A DNA stretch of 64,000 nt from Sphingosinicella sp963974575 (GTDB taxonomy: Bacteria > Pseudomonadota > Alphaproteobacteria > Sphingomonadales > Sphingomonadaceae). This document shows, one piece after another, positions 61,972-64,000 of the stretch. The notes beneath the pieces were generated by a model, which saw only the letters and a list, made by a program, of their open reading frames with translations, made no database searches and had not been told where the DNA came from. The stretch lies in NCBI RefSeq assembly GCF_963974575.1, contig NZ_CAXBBQ010000005.1, positions 1-64,000 of the forward strand. Direction: 5' to 3'. Position 1 is the stretch's first letter. Each line of letters starts with the position of its first letter. The position numbers and the translations under genes were made by a program.

Positions 61972-62697
61972 TCAGGGCGCCGGTCGGGCGCGCTGGTTGA
62001 ACAGGATCCCGCGCCGGCGTTCGAGTTCCTCGGGCGACAGGCTGGCCGGGTCCTCGGGCGGGCCAGCCGTCACGGCAAGGCCGCGCTGCACGGCGGGGCG
62101 GGCCGAAATCTCCTCGAACCAGCGTTTGACGTAGCGAAATTCGTCAAGATCGATGTCCTGCTGCCTCCATCCCATAGTGTAGGGATAGGCCGCGATGTCG
62201 GCGATCGTATAGGTGTCGCCGGCGACATGGCACCGGTCGTACAGCCGGTTGTTGAGCACGCCGTAGAGGCGGTGGACCTCATTGTCGAAGCGATGGCGCG
62301 CATAGCTCTGGTCGCCCGCGTTGACCGACACCTGCGCGAAATGACCGCGCTCGCCGAACTTCGGGCCCTGGTTCGCGGCCTGCCAGACCACCCATTGCAT
62401 GACCTCATAGCGGGCGCGGGCATTGTCCTGCGGCCAGAAGCGGCCCTCCTTGTCGGCGAGGTAGAAGAGGATGGCGGCGGATTCGAAGACGCTGAGCGGC
62501 GCGCCGCCACCCTTGGGTTCGGTGTCGATGATAGCAGGCATGCGGTTATTGGGGCTGATTGCGAGGAAATCGTCGGCGAACTGGTCGCCCCGGCCCAGAT
62601 TCACCGGCACGATACGGTAAGGGATGCCGAGTTCCTCGAGCAGGATCGTGACCTTGATGCCGTTGTTGGTCGACCAGTAATGGACGTCGATCATCAC
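61972..62697 (-). CDS. Glutathione S-transferase, Nu class (YghU/YfcG-like)
   Basis: This 241-residue GST has an N-terminal thioredoxin-like domain with STNNGIKVTILLEELGIPY (Thr/Asn contacts glutathione thiol in the Nu class) and PNNRMPAI with the cis-Pro, then a helical domain. YghU and YfcG act as disulfide-bond reductases or organic peroxidases. It follows glyoxalase II, so the group manages glutathione-dependent detoxification, perhaps of reactive aldehydes from aromatic breakdown. Confidence 0.88.
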   Translation of the reverse strand: MMIDVHYWSTNNGIKVTILLEELGIPYRIVPVNLGRGDQFADDFLAISPNNRMPAIIDTEPKGGGAPLSVFESAAILFYLADKEGRFWPQDNARARYEVMQWVVWQAANQGPKFGERGHFAQVSVNAGDQSYARHRFDNEVHRLYGVLNNRLYDRCHVAGDTYTIADIAAYPYTMGWRQQDIDLDEFRYVKRWFEEISARPAVQRGLAVTAGPPEDPASLSPEELERRRGILFNQRARPAP

Positions 62698-62715
62698 CGT
62701 CTCCTTTGCCCCGGT

Positions 62716-63444
62716 CTAGCCCCGGAAAACATCCTTGGCGGCCCGGCGCGACGTGAACTCGGCCACGTTCGATGCACGCAGGAAAGGGTTGGTGTCGCGT
62801 TCGGCGGCGATGCTGAAGGGTACGGTTGGCCGCCCCGCCTCCCGCGCCGCGTCGATCGCCAGCATGCGTTCGGCCAGCTTCACATTATCGGGCTCGACCG
62901 TGACGGCGAAGCGGGCATTGTCCTGGGTATATTCGTGCGCGCAATAGACCACCGTCTCCGGTGGCAGGGTCGCCAGCCGCTGCATGTTCGCGAACATTTG
63001 ATCGGCAGTCCCTTCGAACAGGCGGCCACAGCCGAGCGCGAACAGCGTGTCGCCGGGGAAAAGGATCGCCGCACCGGGCAAATGATAGGTCAAATGGACT
63101 GTAGTGTGGCCGGGGGTCGACAGAACTTGGCCTTCGAACGCACCGATGCCGACCCGGTCGCCCTCGCCGACGATGCGGTCGATGGCGGGGATGGGGTGGT
63201 CGCGATCGTCCGGTGCCGTTATCCGGCAGTCGGTCGCGGCCTTGATCCCGATATTGCCCGCGACATGATCGTCATGCCAGTGAGTGTTCCAGATCTGCGT
63301 GATGCGCCATCCCCGCAGCGCCGCTGCCGAAAGGACGGGCGCGTCGACCGCCGGATCGACAACGACGGTCTCGCCGCTCGCCGCATCATGGATCAGCCAG
63401 ACATAATTGTCCGAAAGGACCGGGACGCCGGCGACCTCCAGCAC
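62716..63444 (-). CDS. gloB: Hydroxyacylglutathione hydrolase (glyoxalase II)
   Basis: This 242-residue metallo-beta-lactamase-fold enzyme has the metal motif THWHDDH, His in STPGHTTVHLTY, Asp in FPGDTLFALGCGRLFEG and His in YCAHEYTQDNARF, all typical of GloB. It splits S-lactoylglutathione to D-lactate and glutathione. It starts 1 nt after the stop of glyoxalase I, so the two act together on methylglyoxal. Confidence 0.92.
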   Translation of the reverse strand: MLEVAGVPVLSDNYVWLIHDAASGETVVVDPAVDAPVLSAAALRGWRITQIWNTHWHDDHVAGNIGIKAATDCRITAPDDRDHPIPAIDRIVGEGDRVGIGAFEGQVLSTPGHTTVHLTYHLPGAAILFPGDTLFALGCGRLFEGTADQMFANMQRLATLPPETVVYCAHEYTQDNARFAVTVEPDNVKLAERMLAIDAAREAGRPTVPFSIAAERDTNPFLRASNVAEFTSRRAAKDVFRG

Positions 63445-63445
63445 C

Positions 63446-63877
63446 TTACCAACTGCCCTGATTGGGCATCGACAGCCAAGGCTCCTGCGGCGGCAGGGGT
63501 TTCTTCTCTGCCTGGACCAGCTCGATCGAGATGTCGTCGGGCGTCTTCACAAAGGCCATAACCCCGTCGCGCGGCGGCCGGTTGATAACCACGCCGGCTT
63601 CCGACAGATAGCGGCAGGTATCGTATATGTTGTCGACATAGAAGCACAGGTGACCGAAATTGCGGCCCTTACCGTAATCGCCCTCGTCCCAATTGTGGGT
63701 CAGTTCGATCTGGGCGGCGGCCTCATTGCCGGGGACGGCCAGGAAGTAGAGGGTGAAGCGGGCTTCCTCATTGTCGTAGCGGTCGATCTGCTTGAGGCCA
63801 AGAAGCTCGAAAAATCTAAGCGTCTTCTCCGGATCGGAGATCCGCAGCATCGCGTGCCAATATTGCGTAGCGGTCAT
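63446..63877 (-). CDS. gloA: Lactoylglutathione lyase (glyoxalase I)
   Basis: This 143-residue vicinal oxygen chelate protein has YWHAMLRISDPEKTLRFFELLG, the first metal His, Glu in AQIELTHNWD, His in FGHLCFYVDN and Glu in DISIELVQ, matching GloA. ATG 63877 is chosen as the family start; longer frames add a low-complexity stretch. It forms S-lactoylglutathione from methylglyoxal and glutathione. It heads the leftward group, which begins near the window's end. Confidence 0.9.
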   Translation of the reverse strand: MTATQYWHAMLRISDPEKTLRFFELLGLKQIDRYDNEEARFTLYFLAVPGNEAAAQIELTHNWDEGDYGKGRNFGHLCFYVDNIYDTCRYLSEAGVVINRPPRDGVMAFVKTPDDISIELVQAEKKPLPPQEPWLSMPNQGSW

Positions 63878-64000
63878 GTCGAACACATCCTCCAGCGCGG
63901 CGGCTGCCATGGCGACGGAGAAAAACGACGCCGCCGCCCCGGCATGTCCAAGAGATGCTGATCCTCTAGCTGGCGGCACAGGATCAGGTCAACATATATG

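Noticed and set aside
61930..63561. 543-codon open frame on the plus strand across GST and glyoxalase II
   Set aside because: Antisense to two well-supported genes; the long frame is a by-product of high GC.
1..64000. CRISPR arrays, tRNA or rRNA genes
   Set aside because: No regularly spaced direct repeats and no rRNA- or tRNA-like stretch were seen on reading; a covariance-model search would be decisive.

Overview
The window looks like a chromosomal or plasmid-borne catabolic island from an alphaproteobacterium of the order Sphingomonadales (Sphingobium, Novosphingobium or Sphingomonas type). The evidence is three full-length TonB-dependent receptors plus the tail of a fourth, each full-length one beside aromatic-degradation genes, a FecI/FecR pair, an ECF sigma factor next to a catalase-like peroxidase and cytochrome b561, a hydroquinone 1,2-dioxygenase of the type known from sphingomonads, and many decayed insertion sequences. 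I saw no rRNA, tRNA or CRISPR array.

Layout. (1) 1-5 kb: receptor tail with an apparent frameshift, an outer-membrane barrel protein, a VapC/AbrB-type and a HipBA-type toxin-antitoxin pair, and an IS3 remnant. (2) 5-19.6 kb: a MarR regulator divergent from a rightward operon (TonB receptor, acyl-CoA ligase, SDR, DUF35 protein, SCP2-type thiolase, MFS), facing a leftward operon (FAD monooxygenase, CoA ligase, MaoC hydratase). A second TonB receptor is divergent from the monooxygenase. Together these can activate, hydrate, oxidise and thiolyse a side chain. (3) 20.6-33.7 kb: an AraC regulator divergent from a 12-kb tightly packed operon. It encodes a three-component Rieske dioxygenase, a cis-dihydrodiol dehydrogenase, a type I extradiol dioxygenase and a C-C hydrolase, followed by a complete hydroquinone branch (hydroquinone dioxygenase, semialdehyde dehydrogenase, maleylacetate reductase, CoA-transferase). 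(4) 33.7-38.1 kb: IS and DsbA-like fragments, cytochrome b561 plus catalase-like peroxidase divergent from ECF sigma plus anti-sigma factor. (5) 38.9-56.7 kb: a GC-rich third catabolic region with a TonB receptor, a Tat-exported DJ-1/isonitrile-hydratase-like protein, two IclR regulators, a phthalate-dioxygenase-type Rieske oxygenase, two FAH-family hydrolases, an ACMSD-type amidohydrolase, an aldehyde dehydrogenase, a LigB-type extradiol dioxygenase, an ArgE-type deacylase, a ThDP enzyme, an aromatic aminotransferase and an MFS carrier. (6) 57-64 kb: a decayed IS3 element, FecI/FecR without a receptor, an IS21 remnant, then a leftward glyoxalase I/glyoxalase II/GST/SnoaL-like group.

How it works together (inference): regions 2 and 3 look like the two arms of one pathway for a bulky, probably two-ring aromatic. 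One ring is opened by the biphenyl-type meta route and the other is funnelled through hydroquinone to 3-oxoadipate. Region 5 looks like a separate regulon for an aromatic amino-acid-derived compound. Its four main control regions share a GTTGCG-type element (reverse complement CGCAAC) that may be the operator of the local IclR proteins.
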